Origin: Agelaius tricolor | Taxonomy: Eukaryota; Chordata; Aves; Passeriformes; Icteridae | Direction of reading: 5' to 3' | Assembly: GCA_023055355.1 (NCBI GenBank) | Contig: JALJCS010000055.1 | Span: forward strand, 1,054,001 to 1,118,000 | DNA length: 64,000 nucleotides | Shown here: piece after piece, positions 1 through 11,439 of the stretch | Position numbering within the stretch: the first letter of the stretch is position 1 | Layout of the letters: each line of letters starts with the position of its first letter | Position numbers and translations under genes: made by a program | Notes under the pieces: generated by a model | Told to the model about the DNA's origin: nothing | Database searches by the model: none | The model's input: only the letters and a program-made list of their open reading frames with translations

Positions 1-340
1 GGGTGGTGGCACGGGGTGCCTGGGCTGGCTGGCACTGGGGGTGCCCAGCAGGACCCAGCGTGGCCGGGGGTCCCAGGAGCCTTGGTGAGATCAGCAGAGG
101 CCCACAGGAAACGAGGGGGAAGGGCCGCGGAAACGGCACGAGCGGGGCGATTCTCACTGCTTTGGGGGAGCCTCTTTCCTTTCCTCTCCCCTAAAAGTAG
201 CTGTGACTCCCCTTTTGGGGTGACACAAGGACCCCTTTCAAACCCTCACCCTCCCGGCTTTCCTGGCTGGGGCTCGGTGCTAAATTTGGCTTTCCCACGG
301 CTCAATCATCCCGGGCCAGGCTCTGGCTGCTTCCTGCACG

Positions 341-800
341 CTGCAAATCTCCCTCCCAGCCGGTCCTGGCCTCTTCCCAGGGGGCCCAATCTCTTCCTGG
401 ACATCCCAAATCTCCCTCTGACCCAGTCCCAGCCTCTTCCTGGACATCCCAAATCTCCCTCTGACCCAGCCCCAGCCTCTTCCTGGACACTCCAAAGCTC
501 ACTGCTCCCAGCCCTGGCCCCTTCCTGTGGGGTTCAAGCTGTTTGTGGGCGCCCAAAAAGTCCCTCCTGCCTGGCCCAGGCTCTTCCTGGGGGGTTCAGC
601 CTCTTCCTGGACACCTCGAATTTCTCCTCATCTGGCTTCAGTCATTCTCCAGAGGGTCACCTTCTTCCTGGGCACCCCAAAACCCCTTCATGCCTGGCCC
701 CAGCCTCTTCCCAGGGGAGCTCAGTCTCTTCCTGGGCACCCCAAAGCTGCCCCAGTCCAGACTCAGCCTCTTCCCAGGAGGTTCAGCCTGGACACCCCAA
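341..800. repeat. Degenerate minisatellite in BIN2 intron 1
   Basis: Units of roughly 43-60 bp are built on CTTCCTGGACACCCCAAA followed by a CCAGCCTCTTCC segment. The copies near 395-480 are almost identical and later ones decay. It lies upstream of the first BIN2 exon visible here, so it should be intronic. I see no exon in bases 1-340 or 800-1138, and in particular no first BIN2 exon. Confidence 0.7.
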
Positions 801-1138
801 ATCTCTCCCACCCAGAGCAGCCTCTCAGCTCTGCTTCAGCCTCCTCATCCTCCTCATGGTGTCCCCTGTGCCCCACAGCCGGGGCTTGGGGTGTTTTGGG
901 ATGCACAGGGCTGCACCCACAGGGTTTAGGGTGGGAGGTAGATTGGCACCCAAAAATTCACCGTTTTCCTGAAAGAAATAAAAGCACAGAGGGATGCAGT
1001 GAAATTTTGCATTTCCACATCAATCCTGCCCCGCTGGCTCCTCGGCAGCTCCTCAGGGGGGTTTTGGGGGGCCCGGGGGGCGCAGCCCGGTGCCCTTGGG
1101 GTGTGGTGGGGGCCTCTTCCCCTCTCTCTCCATCACAG

Positions 1139-4100
1139 GTTTTGCAAAAATTGGGCAAAACGGTGGAAACCAAAGATGAGCAGTTCGAGCAGAGCGCCTA
1201 CAACTTCCAGCTGCAGCAGGTGACAGGGGGACACTGGGGACACCGGGGACACCGGGGACATTGGGGACACCCCCGGGGGTCCCTGTCCCCGCGGACAGCC
1301 CTGACCTCCCCCCTCGCCGCCGTATTTTGCAGAACGAGGGTCACAAACTCTACAAGGAGCTCAAGGGGTTCGTGGGAGCCGTGAGAGGTGAGGAACCCAT
1401 CCGGGATGGATCCGGTAACAGGGAGGGACTCGGGGCGGAGCCGGGATAATAAATCAGGAATAGCAGAGGAAATAAATCATGCTACAATAAATAGATTGAG
1501 CATTAAAAATCAGTATCAAATCAAAATAAAGAATAAATAAAAATAAATACTGAGAATAAATAGATTGTAAGCTATGAATGGATAATAAAGAGAAAATAGT
1601 TAATAAAATACTATACGTGGGATAATAGATAATATAATATAGATGAGATATATATGTCCTACATATATGACATATGCAATATATATTTTTATATCTCATT
1701 ATTTATTAAATGCATATGAGATAATAAAGAGATAAAATAATAGAGAGATAATAGAGAAATAAAAATAATAGAGAGATAATGAAGATATATAAGTAATATC
1801 TATTTAAAAGATATTAAAGATAAAATAATAATATTAGTAGTAATAATATATAGGTTTAATATCAATAATATTAAATGATAATATAACATAATATAATATA
1901 ATAATTAATATCGGTAATACTATTAATAAAATAATAATAATAAAAACTGTATGTGGGATAATAGATAATGAATATATATGGGATATATATTATATACAAG
2001 ATATTAAATAGAAAAACAGATAATACATATGTTATATATTGTATATATATGGGATAATAGCGACAATAAATAATTTTAAATAACACACCTGGGCTAATAA
2101 ACAACAACAGACAGCAGTGAATAAATTAATAACGATCAGGAATAAATGATAATGACAATGATAATGATCGTGATCGTGATAGTGATAGTGATAATGATAA
2201 CTGATTATGATCATGATAGTGATAGTGAGAATGATAATGATAGCTATAATAATAATGACAATAATAATTATAATAATAATAACGATAATGATTATTATAA
2301 TTATGATAATGACAATGACAATGATAATTATCATGATAGTGATAATGATAGTAGTTATAATAATAATGACAATGATAATTATAATGATAATAATAACGAT
2401 AATGATTATTATAATTATGACAATGATAACTGATCCTGATCATGATAGTGATAGTGATAATGATAATGACAATGATAATTATAATGATAATAATAACGAT
2501 AATGATAATTCTGATAATGACAATGATAATAATAATGATAGTGATAATGATAACGACAGTGATAACGATCGTGCCGGGTGTCTGTGCCCGCAGTGATGCA
2601 CGAGAGCTCCCGCAGAGTGGCCGAGACGCTGCAGGAGATTTACAGCCCTGAGTGGGACGGGCACGAGGAGCTCCGCGCCATCGCCGAAGTGAGCCCCGGG
2701 TGTCCCCAAGGGTCCCCTTGAAGCCTGGGGGCGTTGGGGGGGTCCCGGCTGTCACTGCTGTCCCTGTCCCTGTCCCCCCAGAGCAATGACCTCCTGTGGG
2801 AGGACTACGAGGCGAAGTTGGCCGACCAAGCCCTGCGGCTCATGGAGAATTACCTGGCTCAGTTCGGGGACTTTAAGGTGCCTCCCTGGGCGGTCGGGCG
2901 GGGTTGGGGACAGGGGGAGCACGGGGGGGTCCTGGCTCACCTGTCCCCCCCCCCAGGAGCGCATCGCCAAGCGGGGCCGAAAGCTCGTGGACTACGACAG
3001 CGCCCGGCACCACCTGGAGGCTCTTCAGAGCGCCAAGAAAAAGGACGAGGCCAAAATCGCCAAGGTTGGGACCCCCCAGCACAGCCCCCGTGTGGGGACA
3101 GTGCCCCGGCCGTGGGGACAAAGCCGCGACCCCCCCGTCCCTCCCGGCAGGCCGAGGAGGAGTTCAATAGAGCCCAGGCGGTGTTTGAGGAGCTGAACAG
3201 GGACCTGCGGGAGGAGCTGCCGGTCCTGTACGGCAGGTACGGGCTGTCACAGGCCTGGGGACACCGCGGGGGCTCGGGGACGTGCGGGGGGCTGGGGGAC
3301 ACTGCAGGGATTTGGGGACATCACGGGGATGGAGGTCACCGGGGGGGGCGTCAGGGTGGGGATATCATGGGGCTGGGGGACACCACAAGGGCTTGGGGAC
3401 ATCACAGACCAGGGGGTGGGGGACATCATGGGGCTGGGGGACACGGCAGGGGGACATCGTGGGGCTGGGGACATCGTGGGGCTGGGGGACAAGGCAGGGG
3501 GACATCGTGTGGCTGGGGACGTTGTGGGGCTGGGGGACACGGCAGGAGCGGAGGGACATGGCAGGGACGGGGGGACATCGTGGTGCTGGGGGACATGGCA
3601 GGGACGGGGGGACATTGTGGAGCTGGGGGACATGGCAGGGCTGGGGGGACATTGTGGGGTCGGGGGACATGGCAGGGCTGGGGGACACGGGCTGGGCATG
3701 GGTGCCATCATGTGGGTGAGGTCCCTCCATGCAGGGAAGGACTTGCGTGGGTCTCTCCTCAAGGTCCACCCTGGGGACACATCGGGGGTCCTGGGGGGAC
3801 ATCGGCCACGGGGCCCTGTGACAGTGGGAGGTGGCAGCTCCGCGGCACCCATGGGGTGGCCCTGAGGGGACATTCCCGTTCCGTGAGGGGCCCACGGAGT
3901 TGGGGACTCAGGGGGAGGGACGGGTGGGAAGTGGCTGAGTACCCCCGACCCCTCCGGTGTCCCCTCGGTGGGACATCGTGGGGCACGCCCAGACCCCTCC
4001 GGTGTCCCCTCTGGTGTCCCCTCGTTCGGACATCGTGGGGCACGCCCAGACCCCTCCCTGTCCCCCGCAGCCGCCTCGCCTGTTACGTCACCGTTTTCCA

Positions 4101-5912
4101 GAACATCTCCAACCTCCGTGACGTCTTCTACAAGGAGATGAGCAAGGTGGGGACGGCACCCCAAAACACCTCCCCCGCCCCCCGGCATCCTCAGGTGTCC
4201 CCAGGTGTCCCCAGGCGTCCCCAAGTGTCCCCAAGTGTCCCCAGGTGTCCCAGGTGTCCCAGGTGTCCATGCCGGTGCTGTTCCCCAGAGTCCTTGCTCT
4301 TCATTTCGTTCATTCATTCAGAGCAGCCCGAGGGTGTTTGGGGTGTCCCGAGGTGTTGGGGCCCTGCTGAGCCCCCGGATGATGGGGGGCACCTGGGGGG
4401 CCCCCTGAAGTGTTTCTGTGTCCCCCCTCCCCAGCTCAACCGGGACCTGTACGAGGTGATGAGCAAACTGGAGAAGCAGCACTCGAGCAAGGTGTTCATC
4501 ATCAAAGGTGTCCCCAGGTAACACCCGGGGAGATGAGGGGACAGCAGAGCTGAGGGGACATTTTGCCCCCCAGCCCCAAAAATGTGATGGAGGCTCCGGT
4601 CCCACAGTCCTGGGGTGGGCGGGCGTCTGCCAAAGATGGGCTGAAGGTGCTTCTTGTGGGCCTGGGGAATTATCGGGGTCCTGCTGGCTGGGGAAGCGCC
4701 CCCCGCAAGCTGGGACGGTGACACCCCAAGGAGGAGCCCCGAGTTGAACCCTTCTATCCCCCCCAGCAATCGCCGCTCTCTGGTCATCTCGGCGCCCGTG
4801 AGCCCCCCGGCCATGTTCCCCTGCCCGGACAAGGCCCCCGTGCTGGACGCGGAGGTGACACCGTGGTCCCCCGGCGGGGGCAGCGCCGCCACCGACACCG
4901 CCACCCCCGCGGTGTCCCCCGGGCCCCCCCCGGCTTCGCCCGCCAGCGGGGGCTCCCTGGCCTCGGTGTCCAGCGAGGAGAGCGCGGAGCCCGGCCCCGG
5001 CCGCGACAGCGAGCCCCCGGAGCAGGCGACAGCGGTGACAGGGTCGGTGTCCAGCGAGGAGCCCCCGGAGCAGGCGACAGCGGTGACAGGGTCGGTGTCC
5101 AGCGAGGAGCCCCCGGAGCCCATCTCCGACCCCGACTCTCTGTCCCCTGGTCAGGAGCCGTCGGCGACAGCCGCGGAGCCGGGGGGTGACAGCGGGGCGC
5201 GGGGGGGCCCCGAGGGCATCGCCACCTCGCTGGCGTCACTGATTTTATCCGAGGCCATCGTCCAGGCCGCTGGCACCTTGTCAGCAGCGGCGGGGACAGC
5301 CGCGGGCACGGCAGGGGACAGCGCGGCCACCAGCGCGGAGGGTCGGGCGCGGCCCGCGGTGTCGCCGTCCCCCACCGCAGCTGTCCCCTGCCGTGCCCCC
5401 AGCCCCGCGGCCACTCCCCGGGAGCCGTGCCAGCTCGGCGGTGAGCGGGGACAGCGCGGGGACACCGGGGACAGCGCGGAGGCGGCGGATGTCGAGCCAG
5501 AGGTGCGCAAAACTCAGGTGGGAAAGTTCTGGGGGACGCCGGGGTGGGAGCGAGGGGGGATTCCGGGCTGGGGACACCCGGGAGGGATGTGGGGACACGG
5601 GGCTGGCCCCGGGGACAAAGCCAGCCCCTGGGACACCCTGTGCCGCAGGTGGGGCCGGAGCTGCCCCTCCCCCGGCTCCGGGCACGGCCGGAGCCCCCCT
5701 GGACCCCCAAGCCAGGCGGGTGCCACGGGCGGGGGGCTCGGTCCCTTTTGGGTGGGATTCAACCGAACCACGAGGTGCCAGCGTCACCCCCGTGTCTCTC
5801 CCAGGGCTGTTCCGGGACACCGGAGCAGGACACGAGCCAGGACACGAGCCGGGACCCCTCAGGTGCTGCAGACCCCCCCCAGGATCCCCCCGAGTTCCTC
5901 AGCGCCCTCTGA
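1139..5912 (+). CDS. BIN2: BIN2, bridging integrator 2 (N-BAR protein), 5'-partial
   Basis: BIN2 is an amphiphysin-family N-BAR protein of leukocytes and platelets that binds and curves membranes and works in phagocytosis, motility and podosomes. Exons, each with AG/GT borders and matching phase: 1139-1219, 1333-1387, 2594-2688, 2782-2877, 2957-3064, 3151-3236, 4071-4146, 4435-4517, 4767-5517, 5805-5912. Translation begins [19 protein letters not shown], as in human BIN2 after its first 27 residues, and runs through BAR helices such as [30 protein letters not shown] opens a low-complexity Ser/Pro/Glu tail (250-codon exon). The last exon ends DPPEFLSAL, stop 5910-5912. About 512 residues are visible; human BIN2 has 565 in all. 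The BAR part is well conserved and the tail is not, as usual for the family. The first exon (N-terminal amphipathic helix) is outside the window. Exon 4767-5517 joins 5805 in phase 0. Confidence in identity is high, in the tail borders moderate. Confidence 0.93.
1450..2110. repeat. AT-rich low-complexity island in BIN2 intron
   Basis: About 650 bp is almost purely A/T, with ATA/TAT runs and many AATAAA-like strings, inside an otherwise G/C-rich gene. It has abrupt edges next to GC-rich sequence at 1447. No coding content or terminal repeats were seen. It could be a decayed insertion or an expanded AT microsatellite. Confidence 0.75.
2115..2572. repeat. (GATAAT/GACAAT)n microsatellite
   Basis: Imperfect 6-bp units GATAAT, GACAAT and GATAGT run for about 450 bp and end about 20 bp before the acceptor of the BIN2 exon at 2594. 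Several stretches of about 60 bp recur within it (near 2280-2310 and 2390-2420), so higher-order duplication has occurred. Open frames on both strands are an effect of the repeat. Confidence 0.9.
3245..3720. repeat. GGGGACATCGTGGGGCTG minisatellite, BIN2 intron
   Basis: Units of about 18-36 bp combine GGGGACAT, CGTGGGGCTGG and CACGGCAGG blocks. The array fills the first half of the intron between the BIN2 exons ending 3236 and starting 4071. The G-rich strand is the non-template strand of BIN2. Confidence 0.85.
3950..4060. repeat. Short tandem block before a BIN2 acceptor
   Basis: GACATCGTGGGGCACGCCCA with CCCCTCCGGTGTCCCCTC is repeated two to three times directly upstream of the acceptor at 4070. 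This places a tandem repeat in the branch-point/pyrimidine-tract area. A separate CCAGGTGTCC repeat sits at 4193-4268 after the same exon. Confidence 0.6.
5020..5115 (+). repeat. BIN2: 48-bp in-frame tandem duplication in BIN2 coding exon
   Basis: Two apparently identical 48-bp units, 5020-5067 and 5068-5115, encode [16 protein letters not shown] twice in the acidic Ser/Pro-rich tail. A third unit starts (GAGCCC) and diverges. The 16-residue period keeps the frame, so this is a coding minisatellite that may vary in copy number. Confidence 0.9.
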
Positions 5913-5983
5913 TCCCAGGGAAATGCGGCTTCTTCCCCAAATTCATTTCCCAGAAAGTATTTCCCAGCCCCCATCCCGTCCGA

Positions 5984-5989
5984 AATAAA
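5984..5989 (+). terminator. BIN2: BIN2 poly(A) signal AATAAA
   Basis: A canonical AATAAA lies 72 bp after the BIN2 stop codon at 5910-5912, giving a short 3' UTR of about 100 bases. No competing signal was seen between the stop and this site. Confidence 0.75.
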
Positions 5990-6890
5990 GATGGAAAAGG
6001 TGGAAAAATCCCAAAACTCCATCTGGGATTGCGGAGGGGTCCGGGGCGATCCCACCGGCGGATTTGGGGTGGCTGAGGAGTGTAGGGCGGGGAGGTTGGG
6101 GGTTGTCACTCTCTGCCCTGCTCCAACACCCGTGACTCGGGGAAAAGGCGTCGAGCCTGTTCCACCGGCTCCCGGAAAATGCGCTGTGATGTCAAAAACC
6201 CCCCAAAACACCCCAATTTTCCCCTCCCGTGATCCAGAATTCCCCCAATCTCCGGGATGATGGGTTTGTCCCGCAGCCAGCGAAGGGTTAAGCGGGGCAG
6301 GGATCCTGGGGGGTTGATCCTCATTCCAGCCGAACTGGAAAGGTGAGGTAGGAAAAGGGCAACGCCTTCACCTGGGCAACGCCTTCACCTGGAGCCGCAC
6401 ATGGTGCCGGCAGGTAAGAGCTGCAGGAGAGGGACCTGGATCCCGGGATGTCCCTCCCCCCGAAATCCCCGACCCCTGGGGGGCTTCAGGGGGCAAATTC
6501 CAGGCACAGGGATCCGGCCAGGGCGGCACCGCGGCCCTGCAGTGAGGGACGGGGTGTGCGGCCGGTCCGGGGTGAAGCCGGAATGTCGGGGCTCGGCCGG
6601 GCGTTTTCCAGCTGGATTTGGGGTGGGAGGGGAGGAAAAGGCCGGATCCTGCCACAGGGAGAGGCTGAAAGCAGGAAATCCGGCAGGAAAGCTGAGGGGG
6701 AAGCAGGGGGAGCAAAGTGCCCGTCCCAGGGGATCATCCCAAAGTGAGGGACAAGAAACGAGGGCGAGCAGCAAATCCCGGCCTCCACCCGCTGGGGAGG
6801 GGACGGGGCGGCTGTAAAGGGGCTGAGGAGCACCCCAAAAGAAGCCGGGGGGATGGTTTGGTGATCCCATCCTCCATCCACCAGGAATGG
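5990..6890. other. Intergenic stretch without a recognised gene
   Basis: GC-rich mostly single-copy DNA between the BIN2 poly(A) signal and the next array. The only candidate is ATGGTGCCGGCAG followed by a consensus donor GTAAGA at about 6401-6418. It ends in phase 1 and could in principle splice to SMAGP at 11750, but nothing else supports it. A CAACGCCTTCACCTGG direct repeat lies just before it (about 6360-6392). Confidence 0.5.
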
Positions 6891-6896
6891 GAACAG

Positions 6897-8745
6897 AGGG
6901 GCTGGAAAGGCACTGCCGAGCAGCCCTAAAAATCTGTAGGGACAGTTTATTCCTCCTGTCCTCCAGGCACTGGGAATGGGGATGGGAATGGGGATGGGAA
7001 TGGGGATAGGAATGGGAATGGGGGGCTGGAAAGGCGCTCCCAAGCATGCCTAAAAATCTATAGGGACGGTTTATTCCTCTTGTTCTCCAGGCACTGGGAA
7101 CGGACATGGGAATGGGAATGGGGGGGCTGTAAAGGCCCTGCTGAACAGCCCTAAAAATCTGTAGGGACAAACAAATCTGTTTGTTCCTCCTGTCCTCCAG
7201 GCACCAAGAATGGGGATGGGGATGGGAATGGAGGGGCTGTAAAGGTGCTCCCAAGCACCCCTAAAAATCTGTAGGGACGGTTTGCTCCTCCTGTCCTCCA
7301 GGCACCGAGAACAGGAATGGGGATGGGGATAGGGGGGCTGTAAAAGTGCTCCCAAGCACCCCTAAAAATCTGTAGGGACAGTTTGTTCCTCCTGTCCTCC
7401 AGGCAACGAGAACAGGAATGGGGATGGGGATAGTGATGGGAATGGAGGGGCTGTAAAGGCGCTGCTGAGCACCCCTAAAAATCTGTAGGGACGGTTTGCT
7501 CCTCCTGTCCTCCAGGCAACGAGAACAGGAATGGGAATGGGGATAGGGGGGCTGTAAAAGTGCTCCCAAGCACCCCTAAAAATCTGTAGGGACGGTTTGC
7601 TCCTCTCGTCCTCCAGGCACTGGGAACAGGAATACGGATGGGAATGGGAGGGCTGCAAAATACTCCTAAGCATCCCTAAAAAATCGTTGTAGGGTTGGTT
7701 TGCTCCTCCTGTCCTCCAGGCACTGGGAATGGGGATGGGGATGGGAATGAAGGGGCTGTAAAGGTGCTCCCAAGCACCCCTAAAAAATCGTTGTAGGGTT
7801 GGTTTGCTCCTCCTGTCCTCCAGGCACTGGGAAGGGGAATGGAAATGGGGATAGGGATGGGAATGGGGGAGCTGTAAAGGCGCTGCCGAGCAGCCCTAAA
7901 AATCTGTAGGGACGGTTTGTTCCTCCTGTCCTCCAGGCACCGAGAACGGGAATGGGGATGGGAATGGGGGGGGCTGTAAAGGTGCTCCCAAGCACCCCTA
8001 AAAATCTGTAGGGAAAGTTTGTTCCTCCTGTCCTCCAGGCACTGGGAAAGGGAATGGGGATGGGGATGGGAGGGCTGTAAACGTGCTCCCAAGCACCCCT
8101 AAAAATCGTTGTAGGGTTGGTTTGTTCCTCCTGTCCTCCAGGCACCGGGAACGGGAATGGGGATGGGAATGGGGGGGCTGTAAAGGTGCTCCCAAGCACC
8201 CCTAAAAATCTGTAGGGACGGTTTGTTCCTCTCGTCCTCCAGGCACTGGGAATGGGAATGGGGGGGCTGTAAAGGCGCTGCCGAGCAGCCCTAAAAATCT
8301 GTAGGGACGGTTTGCTCCTCCTGTCCTCCAGGCACCGAGAACGGGAATGTGGATGGGAACGGGAGGGTTGTAAAGGTGCTCCCAAACACCCCTAAAAATC
8401 TGTAGGGTTGGTTTTCTCCTCCTGTCCTCCAGGCACTGGGAACAGGAATGGAAATGGGGATAGGGGGGCTGTAAAGGCGCTGCCAAGCACCCCTAAAAAT
8501 CTGTAGGGACGGTTTGTTCCTCTCATCCTCCAGGCACTGGGAATGGGGATGGGAATGGGGGGGCTGTAAAGGCCCTGCTGAGCAGCCCTAAAAATCTGTA
8601 GGGATGGTTTGGTCCTCTCGTCCTCCAGGCACTGGGAATGGGAATGGGGGGGTTGTAAAAGTGCTCCCAAGCACCCCTAAAAATCGTTGTAGGGTTGGTT
8701 TGTTCCTCCTGTCCTCCAGGCACTGGGAATGGGAATGGGGATGGG
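6897..8745. repeat. About 103-bp minisatellite, about 18 copies
   Basis: Each unit contains GGGGCTGTAAAGG, GTGCTCCCAAGCACCCC, TAAAAATCTGTAGGGACGG, TTTGTTCCTCCTGTCCTCCAG and GGCACTGGGAATGGGAATGG. The CCTCCAGGCA landmark recurs from about 6958 to 8714. Some units carry the variant AATCGTTGTAGGGTTGG in place of AATCTGTAGGGACGG. The unit holds a pyrimidine tract plus CAG, like a splice acceptor on the + strand. Long minus-strand open frames across it reflect the repeat and are not genes. Confidence 0.95.
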
Positions 8746-9500
8746 GAGCTGCATCCCCGGCGCTCCTGGAAGGAGTTTTTGGGATCGCAGCAGCCGAGCG
8801 GGGCAGGGTTTCCCTTGGGAACGGCTCTGGAGCCGCTCGGCCGGAGCGCAGGAATGAGGAAGATGAGGGTTTTTCACACGCCGGCTTTAAGAACACATTG
8901 AAATGCACTGGGGTGGGAATGATTCACTGCCGCTCCAGCCCCCCCTTTCCGGGCTGGATCCGGAACCCTCGGCATTTCTGGCAGTGCCGAGGGTTTTGGG
9001 AAGCACCGGGGCCTTCCCGCAGGGTTTGGGTGATTCCTTCCCACGATCCCGAGGCGGGAGCAGGGAGGGATCCATGGGGAGCATCCCTGCCCTGGAGAGA
9101 GCAGGAGGAGCTCTCCCCTTCCAGCACCGCGCGTGTTGGATGGAAACCAAACCCTTCCCTCAGATAAAACCCGGCTTAAACCTTTGGTGAGTCCCAGCAT
9201 TCCCATCCTCAGGCGTGGGGGTCCCAGGGCTGCGTTTTTGGGGTGCTGGGGCCCAGAACCAGAAGTGGTTCCTCACTGACAACGCCAAACTCTTCCCAAT
9301 AAACCCTTCCCAAAGCTCAGCTCAGCCCCTGTTCCACCCAGCAGCGCCTGTTCCTCCTGTTCTCTTAAAGCCCAGTTTCTTTTGGGGAATTTAATCCCGG
9401 TTTTTGTCCTGAAGCCGCCCGGGAGCAGCAGCTGCTCCGTGGGAAGGTCGAGGTTGGCTTTGGGAAAGGCCCGGAGAGCTCTGCTGGGGGAGCCTCACAG
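8746..9500. other. Intergenic stretch without a recognised gene
   Basis: Apparently single-copy GC-rich DNA between two arrays. The open frames read do not resemble a known protein. The only structure noted is the hairpin at 8964-8995. Confidence 0.5.
8964..8995. other. Short perfect hairpin
   Basis: AACCCTCGGCA (8964-8974) and its exact complement TGCCGAGGGTT (8985-8995) flank a 10-base loop. It lies in single-copy intergenic DNA. An 11-bp stem is too short for a typical miRNA precursor. Confidence 0.5.
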
Positions 9501-9504
9501 CAAA

Positions 9505-10195
9505 GCTGGGCTTAATGAGGGGCTGGGTTAAAGCAAAACCGGACTTCAAGCAAAACTGGATTGAAAACAAAACTGTTCAAAGCAAAACTTGGTGTCATTC
9601 AAAGTTGGGTTTAAAGCAAAACCGAGTTTAAAACAAAGCTGGGATTAAAGCAGCTCTGGATGTAATGCAAATCTGTGTTTAAAGCAAAATCATGTCTAAA
9701 GCAAACTCAGTGTAAAGGAAAGCTGGTTTTAAGGCAAAATCAGCTTTAATTCAAAGCTGGGTTTAATGAAAAGCTGGACTTAAAGTGCAGTTGGGTTTAA
9801 AGCAAAGTGAGTTTAAAGCAAAACTAAGTTTAAAGAAAAGCTGAGTTTAACATAGGACTGGACTAAAGTAAAATCAGGCTTAAAGCAAAATTGTGCTGGA
9901 AATAAAATCGGGTCTAATGCAAAGCTGGGTTTAAGAAAAAATCGTGTTTAAAACAAAGTTTGGGTTAATGCAGAGTTAGGTTTCAAACAAAGCTGGATTT
10001 AAAGCAAAACAAGGTTTAAAGCAAAACAAAGTTTAAAGTGAAACAAGGTTTAAAGTGAAACAGGCTTAAAACAAAGTTTAATGCAGGACTAGTTTTAAAG
10101 CAGAACTGGTCTGACAGCAAAACCAGGTTGAAAGCAAAGCTGGGTTTAAAGCACAACTGGGTTTAATGCAGAGCTGATTTAAGTAAAACTGAGTT
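9505..10195. repeat. About 20-bp minisatellite AAAGCAAAACTGGGTTTA
   Basis: About 30-35 degenerate units vary around GTTTAAAGCAAAGCTGG. The TTTAAAGCAAA core is nearly constant, while the CTGG/CAGG segment drifts. It is A/T-richer than its surroundings. No coding function was seen. Confidence 0.9.
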
Positions 10196-10299
10196 CAAGG
10201 AGCGGCGGCTGCTGCCGGCCTGAGCCGGGCTTTGCCTGCTCGGGTCCCGCCCCTCCCTGAGCCCTGCGGGAGGGGAGCGGTCACGGCCCGAGCTCCGGA

Positions 10300-11012
10300 G
10301 CCCCCAGACCCAATTCCCGGGGTGCCCCAGACCCAATTCCCGGTTCCCCCCCAGCCCCAATTCCCGGGGTGCCCCAGCCCCAATTCCCGGGGCTCCCCCA
10401 GCCCCAATTCCCGCCTGCCCCCCAGCCCCAATTCCCAGCACCCCCAGCCCCAATTCCCAGCACCCCCAGACCCAATTCCCGGTTTCCCCCCAGCCCCAAC
10501 TCCCGGGGCTCCCCTAGACCCAATTCCCGCCTCCCCCCCAGACCCAAGTCCCAGCTGGCCCCCAGCCCCAATTCCCGGTTCCCCTCATCCCCAACACCCG
10601 GGGCTCCCTCCCAGCCCCAATTCCCGGGGCTCCCCCAAACCAAATTCCTGGCGCTCCCCCAGCCCCAGTTCCCGGAGCGCTCCCAGCTCCAACTCCGGGC
10701 GCCCCCAGCCCCAATTTCCAGCTCCCCTAAACCAAATTCCTGCCTCCCCCCAGCCCCAAATCAGGGGGCTCACCCAAACCAAATTCCCGGCTCCCCAAGC
10801 CCCTGTTCCCGGCCCCCTCAGACCCAATTCCCGGTCCCCCCCCCCCCCCCCAGACCCAATTCCCGGCGCTCCCCCAGCCCCAATTCCCGGCGCTCCCCCA
10901 GCCCCAAATTCCCGGCACTCCCCCAGCCCCAATTCCCGGGGTTCCCCCAGCCCCAATTCCCGGCGCTCTCCCAGCCCCAATTCCCGGCCACCCCAGCCCC
11001 AAATTCCCGCTC
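10300..11012. repeat. CCAGCCCCAATTCCCGG minisatellite upstream of SMAGP
   Basis: Units of 21-30 bp (CCCCCAGCCCCAATTCCCGGCGCT and variants) run for about 700 bp and end about 30 bp before the GC-rich putative SMAGP promoter. About 29 copies of CAATTCC are visible. The array is polymorphism-prone and next to a promoter. Confidence 0.92.
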
Positions 11013-11014
11013 CC

Positions 11015-11224
11015 GGCCCGGCCGTGGCCCCGCCCCACTCCGGCCCCGCTCCCGCCGCTCGATTTCCTCTTTTTTTAAAAAACCCCAAACAAATGGGATT
11101 GGATTCGCCCCGGCCGCGCTGAGTCACGGAATCCCCGCGCCCCGGAGCCGCCCGGCCCCGAGCCCCGGAGCCACCGCCGGGACACTTGGGGGGCCCGGGG
11201 GTCCCCATCGGGCACAGCCAAGGT
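11015..11224 (+). promoter_or_regulatory. SMAGP: Putative SMAGP promoter and untranslated first exon, with AP-1 site
   Basis: CpG-rich sequence contains a perfect AP-1 site TGAGTCA at 11120-11126 and ends in CACAGCCAAG followed by a donor-like GTGGGT at 11224-11229. It lies about 400 bp before the proposed start codon. SMAGP is an epithelial gene, for which AP-1 control would fit. The transcription start and the exon are inferred, since no TATA box was seen. Confidence 0.45.
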
Positions 11225-11439
11225 GGGTCGGGCAATTCCCGAGCTCCGGCGCCGCATTCGGGGCATTTTCAAGGACTTTCAGGCACTTTGAAGCTCTTAA
11301 AACCTGGGAGTGAATCCGGTCAGGGGCTGGTTCTTCCCTGCCCGGGTGCGACCCCAGCCCCAGCAATTCCAGTGCGTTACTGGTGCTGCGCCCCCCCCCT
11401 GCGCGGAGCCTTTTGGGGTGATTGGGGGGGAAATCACGA

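Noticed and set aside
5649..5719. Additional BIN2 exon
   Set aside because: Borders look like AG/GT, but inclusion disrupts the frame that gives the BIN2-like C-terminus. Direct joining of 5517 to 5805 is in phase. Kept only as a possible alternative exon.
6401..6413. SMAGP first coding exon ATGGTGCCGGCAG with donor GTAAGA
   Set aside because: Phase is compatible, but it is 5 kb upstream, beyond several arrays and before the putative promoter at about 11,020. The ATG at 11627 has better context and position.
6385..8723. Series of minus-strand frames with repeated proline-rich motifs over the 103-bp array
   Set aside because: The repeat period is not a multiple of three throughout, frames switch between units, and no conserved domain or splice pattern is present.
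8964..8995. microRNA precursor
   Set aside because: The perfect stem is only 11 bp with a 10-base loop and no extended pairing on either side.
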